Assembly (NCBI RefSeq): GCF_000718515.1
Contig: NZ_JNZS01000013.1
Location: 1 to 64,000, forward strand
DNA from: Micromonospora parva
GTDB lineage: Bacteria; Actinomycetota; Actinomycetes; Mycobacteriales; Micromonosporaceae
Length of the DNA: 64,000 nucleotides
Direction: 5' to 3'
Under the pieces are notes generated by a model. It saw only the letters and a list, made by a program, of their open reading frames with translations, was not told the DNA's origin and ran no database searches. Positions 45,263 to 54,837 of this stretch are shown piece after piece (the first letter of the stretch is position 1; each line of letters starts with the position of its first letter). A program made the translations under genes and the position numbers.

Positions 45263-47140
45263 ATGGCCCTCCGCACGCCCATCCCCTTCCGCCGTGTCCT
45301 GGTGCTCGCTGTCGTCACCGGGCTGGGCATCGTCACCGTCGCCGCCGGTCCGGTCGCCGCCCGACCGGCACCGGACCGCACCGCAGAGTCGGCCGCCGCC
45401 AGCTACCGGGTCCTCGGGCCCCGAACCCTCGCCGACCGCAACGCGGTGGCCCGCACCGGAGCCGCCATCGACTACTCCGAACACGGCGTGCTGCACATCT
45501 CGGCCACCGCGAGCGAGGCCGCCGCGATCGGCAAGCTCGGCTTCCGGCTCGAACCGCTCGCCCCGCCGCCGAACGCGGAGCGCGGCGCCGGCGAGATCGG
45601 CACCCTGGCCTTCCCGCCGGCCGACTCCAACTACCACGACTACGCGGAGCTGACCGCCGTCGTGAACCAGGTGGTCGCCGACCATCCGGCGATCGCTCGC
45701 AAGATCAGCATCGGTTCGTCGTACGAGGGCCGCGACCTGATGGCGGTGAAGATCTCCGACAACGTCGGCACCGACGAGAACGAGCCGGAGATCCTGTTCA
45801 ACTCCCAACAGCACGCCCGTGAGCACCTGACCGTCGAGATGGCGATCTATCTGCTCAACCTCTTCACCGACAGCTACGGCAGCGACTCCCGGATCACCAA
45901 CATCGTCAACGGCCGGGAGATCTGGATCGTGCCCACCGTCAACCCGGACGGCAGCGAGTACGACATCGCCACCGGGTCGTACCGATCGTGGCGCAAGAAC
46001 CGCCAGCCCAACAGCGGCTCGTCCAACGTGGGCACCGACCTGAACCGCAACTGGGGCTACAACTGGGGTTGCTGCGGCGGCTCGTCCGGCTCCACCTCGT
46101 CGGAGACCTACCGGGGGCCGTCGGCGTTCTCCGCACCCGAGACGCAGGCGCTGCGCAACTTCGTCAACAGCCGGGTGGTCGGCGGCGTGCAGCAGATCAA
46201 GGCCAACATCGACTTCCACACGTACTCGCAGCTGGTGCTCTGGCCGTACGGCTACACCACCGCCAACACCGCGACCGGGATGAACGCGGACCAGTACAAC
46301 ACCTTCGCCACGATCGGCCAGCAGATGGCGGCCACCAACAACTACACCCCGGAACAGTCCAGCGACCTCTACATCACCGACGGCGACAGCCTCGACTGGA
46401 TGTGGGCCACCCACAACATCTGGGCGTACACCTTCGAGATGTACCCGGGCTCCGCCAGCGGCGGCGGCTTCTACCCGCCCGACGAGGTGATCCCCGCACA
46501 GACCTCGCGCAACCGGGAGGCGGTGCTGATCCTCAGCGAGTACGCCGACTGCCCGTACCGGGCCATCGGCAAGCAGGCGCAGTACTGCGGCGGCGGTGGC
46601 GGCACCACTGTCTGGTCGGACACCTTCGAGACCGCCACCGGCTGGACCATCAACCCGTCCGGCACCGACACCGCCACGGCTGGCGCGTTCGAGCGGGGTG
46701 CCGCCCAGGCGACCACGTCCTCCGGGGCCAAGCAGCTCACCCCGTACGCCGGCTCCAACGACCTGGTCACCGGCCGGCTGGCCGGCTCGGCAGCCGGTGA
46801 CTACGACGTCGACGGCGGCGTGACCAGCGCCCGGTCGCCGGCGGTGACCCTGCCGTCGTCCGGCACGCTGACCCTGTCGCTCGCCTGGTACCTGGCGCAC
46901 GGCTCGAACGCCTCGTCGGCGGACTACCTGCGGGTGAGCGTGGTGCACAACGGCGGAACGACATCGCTGCTCACCCAGGCCGGCGCGGCCAGCAACCGCA
47001 ACGGAAGCTGGGCGGTCGCGAACCTCAACCTCACCCCGTACGCCGGCCAGTCGGTCCGCATCCTCGTCGAAGCGGCTGACGCCTCCGGGGCGAGTCTGGT
47101 CGAGGCGGCTGTGGACAACGTCACCATCACATCCTCCTGA
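45263..47140 (+). CDS. Secreted M14 zinc carboxypeptidase
   Basis: This 625-residue exported enzyme has a signal peptide (to about 33), a pro-region (about 40-120), an M14 catalytic domain (about 125-440) and a C-terminal beta-sandwich domain (about 450-625) like proprotein-convertase P domains or jelly rolls. Zinc ligands are His184 and Glu187 in HAREH and His319 in FHTYS; the catalytic base is Glu392 in [14 protein letters not shown] and DLNRNW are also present. It resembles Streptomyces carboxypeptidase T-type enzymes. GAGGAGG lies 8 nt before the ATG. Confidence 0.93.
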   Translation: MALRTPIPFRRVLVLAVVTGLGIVTVAAGPVAARPAPDRTAESAAASYRVLGPRTLADRNAVARTGAAIDYSEHGVLHISATASEAAAIGKLGFRLEPLAPPPNAERGAGEIGTLAFPPADSNYHDYAELTAVVNQVVADHPAIARKISIGSSYEGRDLMAVKISDNVGTDENEPEILFNSQQHAREHLTVEMAIYLLNLFTDSYGSDSRITNIVNGREIWIVPTVNPDGSEYDIATGSYRSWRKNRQPNSGSSNVGTDLNRNWGYNWGCCGGSSGSTSSETYRGPSAFSAPETQALRNFVNSRVVGGVQQIKANIDFHTYSQLVLWPYGYTTANTATGMNADQYNTFATIGQQMAATNNYTPEQSSDLYITDGDSLDWMWATHNIWAYTFEMYPGSASGGGFYPPDEVIPAQTSRNREAVLILSEYADCPYRAIGKQAQYCGGGGGTTVWSDTFETATGWTINPSGTDTATAGAFERGAAQATTSSGAKQLTPYAGSNDLVTGRLAGSAAGDYDVDGGVTSARSPAVTLPSSGTLTLSLAWYLAHGSNASSADYLRVSVVHNGGTTSLLTQAGAASNRNGSWAVANLNLTPYAGQSVRILVEAADASGASLVEAAVDNVTITSS

Positions 47141-47143
47141 TCG

Positions 47144-47180
47144 GGTGGGGCCCCGTCCCGCCCCCCGGCGGGGCCCCACC
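47144..47180 (+). terminator. Hairpin terminator after the M14 peptidase gene
   Basis: A perfect 12-bp stem (47144-47155 with 47169-47180) with a 13-nt loop starts 4 bp after the stop codon. Confidence 0.75.
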
Positions 47181-47299
47181 ACCCGCTCCCGATCCTCCTG
47201 ATCCGGGACATACCCCTCACCCTGCGGCGGTCCAACCGATCGTCGCGCGCCGATCGATCCTTGATCGATCCGGCACGTCCCGGCGGTGCGCTACCGTCT

Positions 47300-47405
47300 T
47301 ACCGACCAGCCCGCAGCGAAGCCGGTGCGAAACCGGCGCTGTCCCGCAACTGTGATGCCCCACCGACCGGTGGGGACGAGCCAGGTCGCCTGCGGACCGG
47401 TCGCG
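47300..47405 (+). ncRNA. Cobalamin riboswitch
   Basis: The segment has the core features of the class I cobalamin aptamer: GAAGCCGGTGCGAAACCGGC (about 47318-47337), CTGTCCCGCAACTGTGA, and the B12 box AGCCAGGTCGCC (47379-47390). The flanks CCCGCAG (47310) and CTGCGG (47390) can form the closing helix. It lies 90 nt before btuF and should shut off the transporter operon when adenosylcobalamin is plentiful. Confidence 0.93.
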
Positions 47406-47496
47406 ATACGCGCTCTCGAGGAAGGGCGCCTCGTGGGCGGGCGTACGAAAGTCCCTGTCGGCGAAGCACCACACTCCTCGACCGACAGGAGGCCCC

Positions 47497-48426
47497 ATGA
47501 ACAGACGTACCCCTCGGCTCTTCGCGGCGACCCTCGCGGTCGCCGCGCTCACCCTCGGCGCCTGCGCCGAGAAGGCCGACGACACACCGAGCACCGGCAC
47601 CGCGGCCGCCGCCTACCCGGTGACGGTCGGGGCGCTCACCCTCGACAAGCGGCCCGAGAAGATCGTCGTGCTGTCGCCCACCGCCACCGAGATGCTCTTC
47701 GCGATCGGTGCCGGCCCGCAGGTGACCGCCGTCGACGACCAGTCGAACTACCCGGCCGACGCGCCCAAGACCGACCTCTCCGCGTTCCAGCCGAACGCCG
47801 AGGCGATCGCCGGTAAGAACCCCGACCTGGTGGTGCTTTCCGACGACCGCAACAAGATCGTCGACCAGCTCGGCAAGCTCAAGATCCCGGTGTACCAGAC
47901 CCCGGCCGCGACCACGCTCGACGACTCGTACCGGCAGATCACCGAGCTGGGCACGCTGACCGGGCACGCCGACCAGGCCACCGACGTGGTCACCCGGATG
48001 AAGGACGACATCACCAAGCTGGTCAAGGACCTGCCGCAGCGCGCCGAGAAGCTCACCTACTTCCACGAGCTGGGCCCGGAGCTGTACAGCGCCACCAGCA
48101 AGACCTTCATCGGCTCGCTCTACAGCCAGGTCGGCCTGACCAACATCGCCGACCCGGCCGACGCGGACGGCAAGAACTTCGGCTACCCCCAGCTGTCCCA
48201 GGAGTTCGTCGTCAAGGCCGACCCGGACTTCGTCTTCCTGGCCGACGCCAAGTGCTGCCAGCAGAACGCCGACACGGTCAAGGCGCGCAGCGGCTGGGCC
48301 GGCCTCACCGCGGTCAAGAACAACCAGGTCGTGGCCCTGGACGACGACATCGCCTCGCGCTGGGGCCCGCGGGTCGTGGACCTGCTCCGGGTGATCGTCG
48401 ACGCGGTCGCCAAGGTGCCCGCGTGA
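47497..48426 (+). CDS. btuF: Cobalamin ABC transporter substrate-binding lipoprotein
   Basis: This 309-residue lipoprotein has a lipobox LGAC (Cys23) and a type III solute-binding fold (about 45-305) with PEKIVVLSPTATEMLFAIG at the start. Class III binding proteins carry siderophores or cobalamin; the riboswitch upstream makes cobalamin or a cobinamide the probable ligand. It is the first gene of btuFCD. No cobalamin synthesis gene is visible in the window. Confidence 0.9.
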   Translation: MNRRTPRLFAATLAVAALTLGACAEKADDTPSTGTAAAAYPVTVGALTLDKRPEKIVVLSPTATEMLFAIGAGPQVTAVDDQSNYPADAPKTDLSAFQPNAEAIAGKNPDLVVLSDDRNKIVDQLGKLKIPVYQTPAATTLDDSYRQITELGTLTGHADQATDVVTRMKDDITKLVKDLPQRAEKLTYFHELGPELYSATSKTFIGSLYSQVGLTNIADPADADGKNFGYPQLSQEFVVKADPDFVFLADAKCCQQNADTVKARSGWAGLTAVKNNQVVALDDDIASRWGPRVVDLLRVIVDAVAKVPA

Positions 48427-48439
48427 CAGTCGTCAGTCG

Positions 48440-49564
48440 GTGACCGGGCCACTGCCCGCGCCCCGGCCGGCCGGGCCGCTCGCGGTGGCCCGGCCCTCCG
48501 GGCCGCTGCCCGTCGCCCGGCCGGCCGGGCTGCGCAAGCGTTGGCTGGTCGCGGGGTTGTTCGCGGTGCTCGTCGCGCTCGTCGCCGGGGTGTCGCTCGG
48601 CCCGGTGAGCCTGCCCCCGGGCAGCGTCGCCGCCGAGCTGCTCAACCTCGTTCCCGGGGTGCACCTCGACAGCGGGCTGACCGAGCGGGAGATCGCGATC
48701 GTCACCGAGCTGCGCCTGCCCCGAGTGGTGCTGGGTCTGCTCGTCGGCGGTCTGCTCGCCCTCGCCGGTGGTTGCTACCAGGGCGTGTTCCGCAACCCGC
48801 TGGCCGACCCGTACCTGCTCGGGGTGGCCGCCGGCGCGGGCCTGGCGGTCACCGCGGCGATCGCGCTCGGCGGCGGCGGCCGGCAGGGCACGCTCTCCGG
48901 GCTGCCGATGACCATTCCGTTGGCCGCGTTCGCCGGTTCCCTGCTCGCCGTCACGATGACCTACGTGCTCGGTGCGGCCGGCGGGCGACGCGGGTCACCG
49001 GCGATGCTGATCCTGGCCGGGGTGGCGGTCTCCGCGTTCCTCTCCGCCGGGCAGACGTACCTGCTGCAACGAAACGCGGACAGCATCCAGCCGGTCTACT
49101 CCTGGCTGCTCGGCCGGCTGGCCACCGCCGGCTGGCACGACGTGCTCCTGGTGCTGCCGTACGCCGCGCTGACCACAGTGGTGGTGCTGCTGCACCGCCG
49201 CGAGCTGGACGTCCTCGCGGTCGGCGACGACGAGGCGCGCAGTCTCGGCCTGCACCCGCAACGCACCCGCTACCTGTTGATCGCCGCCGCCTCGCTGGGC
49301 ACCGCGGCGGCGGTCTCCGCGACCGGGCTGATCGGCTTCGTCGGCATCATCGTGCCGCACACCGTCCGACTGCTCGCCGGCTCCAGCTACCGGGTGATCC
49401 TGCCGATGTCACTGCTGTTCGGCGGCGCGTTCCTGGCGCTGACCGACGTGGTGGCCCGGACCGCCGCCGCTCCGTCCGAGGTGCCGATCGGTGTGGTGAC
49501 CGCCCTGCTGGGCGGCCCGTTCTTCGTCCTCGTGCTGCGGACCGCCCGGCGGGTGCTCACGTGA
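48440..49564 (+). CDS. btuC: Cobalamin ABC transporter permease
   Basis: This 374-residue FecCD/BtuC-type permease has about ten helices, with the family signatures LRLPRVVLGLLVGGLLALAG (helix 2) and GFVGIIVPHTVRLL (near the coupling loop). The first 30 residues are a Pro/Arg-rich cytoplasmic leader (APRPAGPLAVARPSGPLPV) that is repetitive and longer than normal. It begins 13 bp after btuF and overlaps btuD by 4 bp. Confidence 0.92.
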   Translation: MTGPLPAPRPAGPLAVARPSGPLPVARPAGLRKRWLVAGLFAVLVALVAGVSLGPVSLPPGSVAAELLNLVPGVHLDSGLTEREIAIVTELRLPRVVLGLLVGGLLALAGGCYQGVFRNPLADPYLLGVAAGAGLAVTAAIALGGGGRQGTLSGLPMTIPLAAFAGSLLAVTMTYVLGAAGGRRGSPAMLILAGVAVSAFLSAGQTYLLQRNADSIQPVYSWLLGRLATAGWHDVLLVLPYAALTTVVVLLHRRELDVLAVGDDEARSLGLHPQRTRYLLIAAASLGTAAAVSATGLIGFVGIIVPHTVRLLAGSSYRVILPMSLLFGGAFLALTDVVARTAAAPSEVPIGVVTALLGGPFFVLVLRTARRVLT

Positions 49565-50364
49565 GCCGCGAGCCCACCGCCGGTGCGCCGGCCGTCGAGG
49601 TGCGCGGGCTGCACGTCGACCTCGGTGGCACGCCGATCCTGACCGGCGTCGACCTCACCGTCACCGCCGGCGAGTGGGTCACCGTGATCGGCCCGAACGG
49701 CGCCGGCAAGTCGACACTGTTGCGCGCCGTCGGCGGCCTGCTCTCCGCGCCGGGAGCGATCACCCTCTTCGGTACGCCGAGTGCCGCGCTGCGCCGTCGG
49801 GACCGGGCCCGGGTGGTGGCCACGGTGGCCCAGTCCCCGGTGGTGCCGTCGGGCATGTCGGTGCTGGACTACGTGCTGCTCGGCCGCACCCCGTACATCC
49901 CGACCCTGGGCCGGGAGTCGACCGCCGACGTCGACGCCGTGCACGAGGTGCTGGGGCGGTTGGACCTCACCGGCTTCCACCATCGCGAACTGGCCACCCT
50001 CTCCGGCGGCGAACGGCAGCGGGTGTTCCTCGCCCGGGCGCTCGCCCAGGGCGCGACGCTGCTGCTGCTCGACGAACCGACCAGCGCGCTCGACATCGGG
50101 CACCAGCAGGACGTGCTCGAAGTTGTCGACCAGCTGCGCCGCGAGCATGGCCTGACCGTCCTGGCCACGATGCACGACCTCTCCCTGGCCGGTGAGTACG
50201 CCGACCGGATGGTGATGCTCGCCGGCGGTCGGGTGGTGGCCGCCGGGACCCCGTCCGAGGTGCTGACCGAAGAACTGCTCGCCGCCCACTACCGGGCCAG
50301 CGTCCGGGTGGTGCCCGGTGCGCACGGCCCCCTGGTGGTGCCCGTCCGTCCCACCCGCCGGTAG
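49561..50364 (+). CDS. btuD: Cobalamin ABC transporter ATPase
   Basis: This 267-residue ATPase has Walker A GPNGAGKST, signature LSGGERQRV and Walker B LLLLDEPTSALD, the FepC/BtuD pattern. It powers the BtuC channel. It overlaps btuC by 4 bp (GTGA) and ends the riboswitch-controlled operon. A palindromic element follows its stop by 36 bp. Confidence 0.93.
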   Translation: MSREPTAGAPAVEVRGLHVDLGGTPILTGVDLTVTAGEWVTVIGPNGAGKSTLLRAVGGLLSAPGAITLFGTPSAALRRRDRARVVATVAQSPVVPSGMSVLDYVLLGRTPYIPTLGRESTADVDAVHEVLGRLDLTGFHHRELATLSGGERQRVFLARALAQGATLLLLDEPTSALDIGHQQDVLEVVDQLRREHGLTVLATMHDLSLAGEYADRMVMLAGGRVVAAGTPSEVLTEELLAAHYRASVRVVPGAHGPLVVPVRPTRR

Positions 50365-50400
50365 CCGCCCGGCTGCGGCCCTCGGTGTCGAATAGCACCG

Positions 50401-50478
50401 CAAGATTGTGCTCGAACCTGGAAAGAGTGGTATCCGAGCGTCAGAACACCACGACATCCAGGTTCGAGCACGATCTTG
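50401..50478. repeat. Palindromic element between convergent genes
   Basis: Arms at 50401-50422 and 50457-50478 (outer CAAGATTGTGCTCGAACC) pair with one mismatch around a 34-nt centre, and pairing extends outward with one bulge. The element fills the space between convergent btuD and the VOC-domain gene, so it may act as a two-way terminator. Confidence 0.8.
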
Positions 50479-50525
50479 GCGGGAGGCGTCGTCGTCGGCG
50501 CGCTGGCGAACAGTTCCGCGCGGGG

Positions 50526-51290
50526 TCAGGGGCCCAGGTCGATGACGGAGAAGAGGGCCCCCTGGGGGTCGCGCAGGGCGGCGAACCGGCCCGCCGGGAT
50601 GTCCCGGGGCGGGACCAGGATCGTTCCGCCCAGCTCGGCGGCGCGGGCCGCGGCGGCGTCCGCGTCGGCCACCGCGAAGTACACCGTCCAGTACGCGGGC
50701 AGGTCGGCCGGGAAGTCCTCGGCCAGCGGCGGCATCATCCCGGCGACGATCTGCGTCCCCAGCCGCCACCCGGTGTACGTCATGTCGCCCACCGCCTGGT
50801 CGTCCGGCTGCCAACCGAACACCAGCTCGTAGAAGACCTTCGCGCCCTCGGGGTCGGGGGTGACCAGCTCGTTCCAGCTCATCGCGCCCGGCACGTTGAA
50901 CACCTCGGCACCGGCCATGGTCAGCGGCTGCCAGACGCTGAACGTGGCACCGGCCGGATCGGCGAAGACCGCCATCCAGCCCCTGTCGAAGACCTCGAAC
51001 GGTGGGACGACGACCTGCCCGCCGGCCCGTTCGACCCGGCCGGCGACCAGCTCCGCGTCGTCGGTGGCGAGGTACGTCGACCAGATCGGAACCTGGTCCG
51101 GGATCGCGGGCGGGCCCACGCCGGCCACCGGCCTGCCGTTGAGCAGGAAGACCGTGTAGCCGCCCGCCTCAGGCTCCGGGGTGACCTGGCCGGTCCAACC
51201 GAACAGCTCCGGATAGAACCGCCGGGCGTCGGTCAGGTCCGGGGTGGCCAGGTCGGCCCAGCAGGGCGTACCCGGCGGGACGGTGCTCAC
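50526..51290 (-). CDS. Double VOC-domain (glyoxalase-like) protein
   Basis: This 254-residue protein has two vicinal-oxygen-chelate modules (about 5-120 and 130-252), each with WADLATPD or WNELVTPD opening and a FYELVFGW-type segment. Similar two-module proteins act as lyases, dioxygenases or resistance proteins; the substrate is unknown. GTG 51290 has GAGAGG upstream. It follows the ABC-2 operon on the same strand with a 95-bp gap. Confidence 0.85.
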   Translation of the reverse strand: MSTVPPGTPCWADLATPDLTDARRFYPELFGWTGQVTPEPEAGGYTVFLLNGRPVAGVGPPAIPDQVPIWSTYLATDDAELVAGRVERAGGQVVVPPFEVFDRGWMAVFADPAGATFSVWQPLTMAGAEVFNVPGAMSWNELVTPDPEGAKVFYELVFGWQPDDQAVGDMTYTGWRLGTQIVAGMMPPLAEDFPADLPAYWTVYFAVADADAAAARAAELGGTILVPPRDIPAGRFAALRDPQGALFSVIDLGP

Positions 51291-51384
51291 GTCAAGACCC
51301 CTCTCGGCCGGGGCGGCCACGGCGGCCCCCTGTCGGAATCCTGGCACCGTCCCGCCGCGCCCCGGGGAGGAAACGGACGAATCT

Positions 51385-52122
51385 TTAGCTGAACCGGCGA
51401 CCCTCGTCCCGTCGGTACGCCCAGCCGGCGAGCGCGGCGAGCAGCACCACCCAGACGCCGAGCATGATCAGCGCCAGCGGCTCCACGTCGTAGTCGCCGA
51501 CCGCCGCCCACATCAACTCGGCAGCGCCCCGGGTGGGCAGGTAGGGCGCGATCGTCTCGATGAACCCGGGCGCCTCGCCCGGCGCGGAGAGCAGGCCGCC
51601 GCCGAACGCCAGCGGCAGGAAGATCAGCTGTGCCACCACGATCGCCGCCTTGCTGGGCAGCGAGTAGCCGATGGCGAGCCCCATCAGCGTGAACGGCACC
51701 GAGATCACCGCCACGGTGCCGAGAGCCAGCAGGAACGCCGCCGGGGTGGCCTGGGCCGCGGTCAGCGTCGCGCCGATCACCACGACCGGGATCAGCGAGA
51801 GGTAGGTGAGCGCCAGGCCGGCCAGCACCCGGCCGGCGAACCGCGGTGCCGGCCCGGTCGGCAGGGTCCGGGTGTACGGATTCCAGGGCTGGTCGCGGTC
51901 CTCGGCGACACCGACGCCGTACTGGAAGATGTTGGCGCTCATCACCGAGAAGGTGACCATCGACGCGGTGGCGTAGGTGGCGCCCACCGCATCGTCACCG
52001 GCGAACGGCACCACGAAGAAGATCATGGCGGCGGCCGGGAAGAAGGCGCTGCCGAAAACGGCCACCGGAATCCGGATGATCTCCAGAAGTTGGTAGCGGG
52101 CGTGGACCAGAGCGAGCTGCAC
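51385..52122 (-). CDS. ABC-2 type transporter permease
   Basis: This 245-residue membrane protein has six helices and the family's QPWNPYTRTLP loop after the second helix. It partners the ATPase encoded 10 bp upstream. Together they should export a drug, lipid or peptide. It is the last gene of a four-gene operon with a small winged-helix regulator. Confidence 0.88.
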   Translation of the reverse strand: MQLALVHARYQLLEIIRIPVAVFGSAFFPAAAMIFFVVPFAGDDAVGATYATASMVTFSVMSANIFQYGVGVAEDRDQPWNPYTRTLPTGPAPRFAGRVLAGLALTYLSLIPVVVIGATLTAAQATPAAFLLALGTVAVISVPFTLMGLAIGYSLPSKAAIVVAQLIFLPLAFGGGLLSAPGEAPGFIETIAPYLPTRGAAELMWAAVGDYDVEPLALIMLGVWVVLLAALAGWAYRRDEGRRFS

Positions 52123-52132
52123 TGTCGCCTCC

Positions 52133-53074
52133 TCAGACGGTGGTGGGTCGGCCGCCGGCAGCGGCGGTGATGGGTCGGCCGGTGCTGGTCGGCGCGTCCC
52201 CGCTGGGCGTGTCGCCGGTGGTGATGGCGAGGAACGCCTCCTCCAGTGACGTCGGCCGTACCTCCAGGTCGGTGAACGGAACCCGGGCCGTGACCAGCGC
52301 TCGGACCAGCTCGTCGGCGTCGGTGGTGAGCAGGTGCAGCCGACCGTCGACCCGTTCGGTGCGAACCACCCCGGGCAGGTCGGGCAGGTCGTCGGCGACC
52401 AGGCTGACCCGGCGTACGCCCACGATGCCGCGCACCGCGTCCACCGTGTCGTCGGCGAGCACCCGGCCCTGCCCGATGACCACCACCCGGTGCGCGAGCG
52501 CCTCCACCTCCTCCAGGTAGTGGCTGCTCAACAGCACGGTGCCACCGTCGGCGTGGAAGGCCCGGATCGCGTCCCACAGGGTGTGCCGGGCGGCCACGTC
52601 CAGGCCGGTGGTCGGTTCGTCGAGCAGCACCAACCGCGGCCGGCCGACGAACGCCAACGCCACCGCCAACCGGCGGCGCTGCCCACCGGAGAGCCCACCG
52701 GTCTGTCGTCGGGCGAGGTCGCCCAAACCGAACTGGTCGAGCAGTTCACCGCGGGGCACCGGGTCGGGGTAGTGCGCGGAGACGAAGTCGACGACCTCGC
52801 CGACGCGCAGCGTGCCGGGCAGGCCGGTCTCCTGCGGGGTGACTCCGATCTGCCGTCGGCTGGCCGGGTCGCGGGGGTCGCGGCCGTTCAGTTCGACCCG
52901 TCCCGAGCTGGGGCGGCGCAGGCCCACCAGCAGGTTGATCAGGGTGCTCTTGCCGGCGCCGTTCGGCCCGAGCAGGCCGACCAGCTCACCGGCCCGGACT
53001 TCCAGGTCGACGCGATCGAGGGCGAGGACGTCGCCGTACCGGCGGCTGGCCTGTTCGGCGCGGGCGAGGGTCAT
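52133..53074 (-). CDS. ABC transporter ATPase, CcmA/DrrA type
   Basis: This 313-residue ATPase has Walker A GPNGAGKST, signature LSGGQRRRL and Walker B LVLLDEPTTGLD, and a C-terminal extension (about 225-313) like DrrA-type exporters. GGAG lies 6 nt before ATG 53074. Its start overlaps the stop of the regulator gene (ATGA). Confidence 0.92.
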   Translation of the reverse strand: MTLARAEQASRRYGDVLALDRVDLEVRAGELVGLLGPNGAGKSTLINLLVGLRRPSSGRVELNGRDPRDPASRRQIGVTPQETGLPGTLRVGEVVDFVSAHYPDPVPRGELLDQFGLGDLARRQTGGLSGGQRRRLAVALAFVGRPRLVLLDEPTTGLDVAARHTLWDAIRAFHADGGTVLLSSHYLEEVEALAHRVVVIGQGRVLADDTVDAVRGIVGVRRVSLVADDLPDLPGVVRTERVDGRLHLLTTDADELVRALVTARVPFTDLEVRPTSLEEAFLAITTGDTPSGDAPTSTGRPITAAAGGRPTTV

Positions 53075-53382
53075 GGCTGCTCCTTCGACGAGGTGGGGTC
53101 GAGCAGGGCGCGGATGGTTTCGGTGTACTCCTCGAACGCCAGCCGGCCGCGTCGGCTGAGCCCGACCAGGGTCGCCGGGGTGCGTCCACGGTGGGTCTTG
53201 CTGATCTCCACGTAGCCGGCCTCCTCGAGCTTGCGCAGGTGCACCGAGAGGTTGCCGGCGGTCATCGCGAGCAGCTCCTGCAGGCGGGGGAAAGCGATCT
53301 TGTCGCCGACGTTGAGAGTCGAGAGGCTGGCGACCACCCGCAGTCGGGCCTGCGCGTGGATGACCGGATCCAGCTCGGTCAC
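53071..53382 (-). CDS. Winged-helix transcriptional regulator (MarR/ArsR-like, short)
   Basis: This 103-residue protein is one winged helix of the kind annotated as DUF4364- or transcriptional-regulator-like: AFPRLQELLAMTAGNLSVHL as recognition region and VEISKTHRGRTPATLV as wing. It overlaps both neighbours by 4 bp, so it is made with the exporter and probably controls it. GTG 53382 is the only start that fits. Confidence 0.88.
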   Translation of the reverse strand: MTELDPVIHAQARLRVVASLSTLNVGDKIAFPRLQELLAMTAGNLSVHLRKLEEAGYVEISKTHRGRTPATLVGLSRRGRLAFEEYTETIRALLDPTSSKEQP

Positions 53383-54023
53383 GGCTGCTGTCGCTGTTGC
53401 TGTCGCCGCCGGGCGATCGCGCCGGCCACCAGCATTCCGCCACCGCCGGCCACCGCAACGATGAGCGGGTGCCAGCCCGGCCCGGCGAACGCCCCGACCA
53501 GGTTGATCACGCTGATCCAGACGCCCAGCCGGAACAGGTCCTGGTCCAGCCAGACCGCCCCGCCGGCCATGTGCAGCGCGCCGGTCAGCCCGACGGCGGT
53601 CGCCGACCAGAGCAGTGCCGCCAGGTCGTGCGGCAGGTGCTCGGAGATCCGGCCGAGCCCCGCGTAGATGCTCACCGATCCGAGGGCCCACGCGTAGCCG
53701 TACCACTTCCCACGCCGGGCGGAGTCGCCGCTCACCTGGCCGTAGGCCCGCACGCTGACCACCGCCTGGATCGTTCCGGCGGCCGCGAGCAGCACGAAGA
53801 GGACGGTCAGCGGCAGCCAGCTCGGCAGGTCGACAAGCGCACGGTCGCCGGGGGCGAACCGCAGGAAGAACAGCCCGAAGCCAACCAGCCAGGCGACACC
53901 CCACGGCCAGTAGAGCAGGCGGGCATCGGGATCGAGCCGGCGTGCCGTCGCCGACCGTTGGTCCTGGATCAGCCGCAGCGCCGCTGCGGCGTCGGTGGGT
54001 GGTGAATCATCGTCTAGGTCCAC
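53379..54023 (-). CDS. Hypothetical membrane protein of the ABC-2 operon
   Basis: This 214-residue protein has an acidic N-terminus (about 35 residues) and five or six helices. I recognise no function; similar proteins precede PadR or ArsR-type regulators and ABC-2 exporters in other actinobacteria. TAAAGT lies 7 nt before GTG 54023, so the operon probably begins with a leaderless transcript here. Confidence 0.72.
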   Translation of the reverse strand: MDLDDDSPPTDAAAALRLIQDQRSATARRLDPDARLLYWPWGVAWLVGFGLFFLRFAPGDRALVDLPSWLPLTVLFVLLAAAGTIQAVVSVRAYGQVSGDSARRGKWYGYAWALGSVSIYAGLGRISEHLPHDLAALLWSATAVGLTGALHMAGGAVWLDQDLFRLGVWISVINLVGAFAGPGWHPLIVAVAGGGGMLVAGAIARRRQQQRQQP

Positions 54024-54162
54024 GCAAACTACTTTACGGCACAAAGTCGAGGCCGGATGTCCCCATCACGACAGATGGGGACTTCGGTCGCGGCGAGCAG
54101 TGCCTATGGTGAGGAGTCGCGGCGACGGGCTGATCCGTCGCACAGGCCACAGGGGAGGGTCC

Positions 54163-54837
54163 GTGGCAAGCCCGAGCGTTGAGCCGGACACTGCGGCGGA
54201 CATCGTCGAGCACGAGGGGGCCCTGGTGACTGACGACGAAAGTCAGGCGCGGTACGCCGAGGGGTTCAGCCGACTGCTACCGGCCGACGAGCGGGTGCGC
54301 GCGGTGGCCAAGGTCCGAGCGGGCGGTGGGCTGACCCCGGCTCCGCCGGCACTGCCGTCGGCGCCACCCGCCGCTGGTCGGCCGAGTTTTCTGGGTGTCC
54401 TGCTCACTGTGCTCTCACCGAACATCACCTTCGGTCGGGCGGACAGCGCCGTCGACTGGCTCTTCTTCGGTGTCGGAGGTCGAGGCCAACCCGACTCCCG
54501 GGCATCCGAGCTGCACCATGCAGTGACCGTGGCGACGAAGGGCTTCGGCATCCGTCACCTCGTGCTGGGGGTCACCGACCAGCGGCTGCTGCTCGGTGCG
54601 ACAGCACCCGTCGGCCTGCTCTCCCGCTCGTCGGCGGACGAACGGGCGCAGGCCGACATCGAACTGCTCGGGTCGGTGCCGCGCACCTCCGTCACCGCCC
54701 GGTTCGGCAGGTACCGGTTGAACTGGAAGCGGCTGCGGCTCGACTTCGCCGACGGGTCGTGGCTGTCGTTCCACGTGCCGATGGCCGAATCCGGCCGCCC
54801 GCTGCGGGAGATCGCGGCGGTCCTGTCAGCCGGCTGA
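54163..54837 (+). CDS. Hypothetical protein, possible PH-like domain
   Basis: I recognise no family with certainty. The 224-residue protein has an alanine/proline linker (about 55-75) and then a beta-rich segment (about 125-220) with VTDQRLLLGATAPVG and SVPRTSVTARFGRYRLNWKRLRL, a pattern seen in bacterial PH-like domains. No signal peptide or membrane helix is clear. GGGGAGG lies 5 nt before GTG 54163. Its stop overlaps the helD stop: the two genes converge and share 12 bp. Confidence 0.65.
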   Translation: MASPSVEPDTAADIVEHEGALVTDDESQARYAEGFSRLLPADERVRAVAKVRAGGGLTPAPPALPSAPPAAGRPSFLGVLLTVLSPNITFGRADSAVDWLFFGVGGRGQPDSRASELHHAVTVATKGFGIRHLVLGVTDQRLLLGATAPVGLLSRSSADERAQADIELLGSVPRTSVTARFGRYRLNWKRLRLDFADGSWLSFHVPMAESGRPLREIAAVLSAG

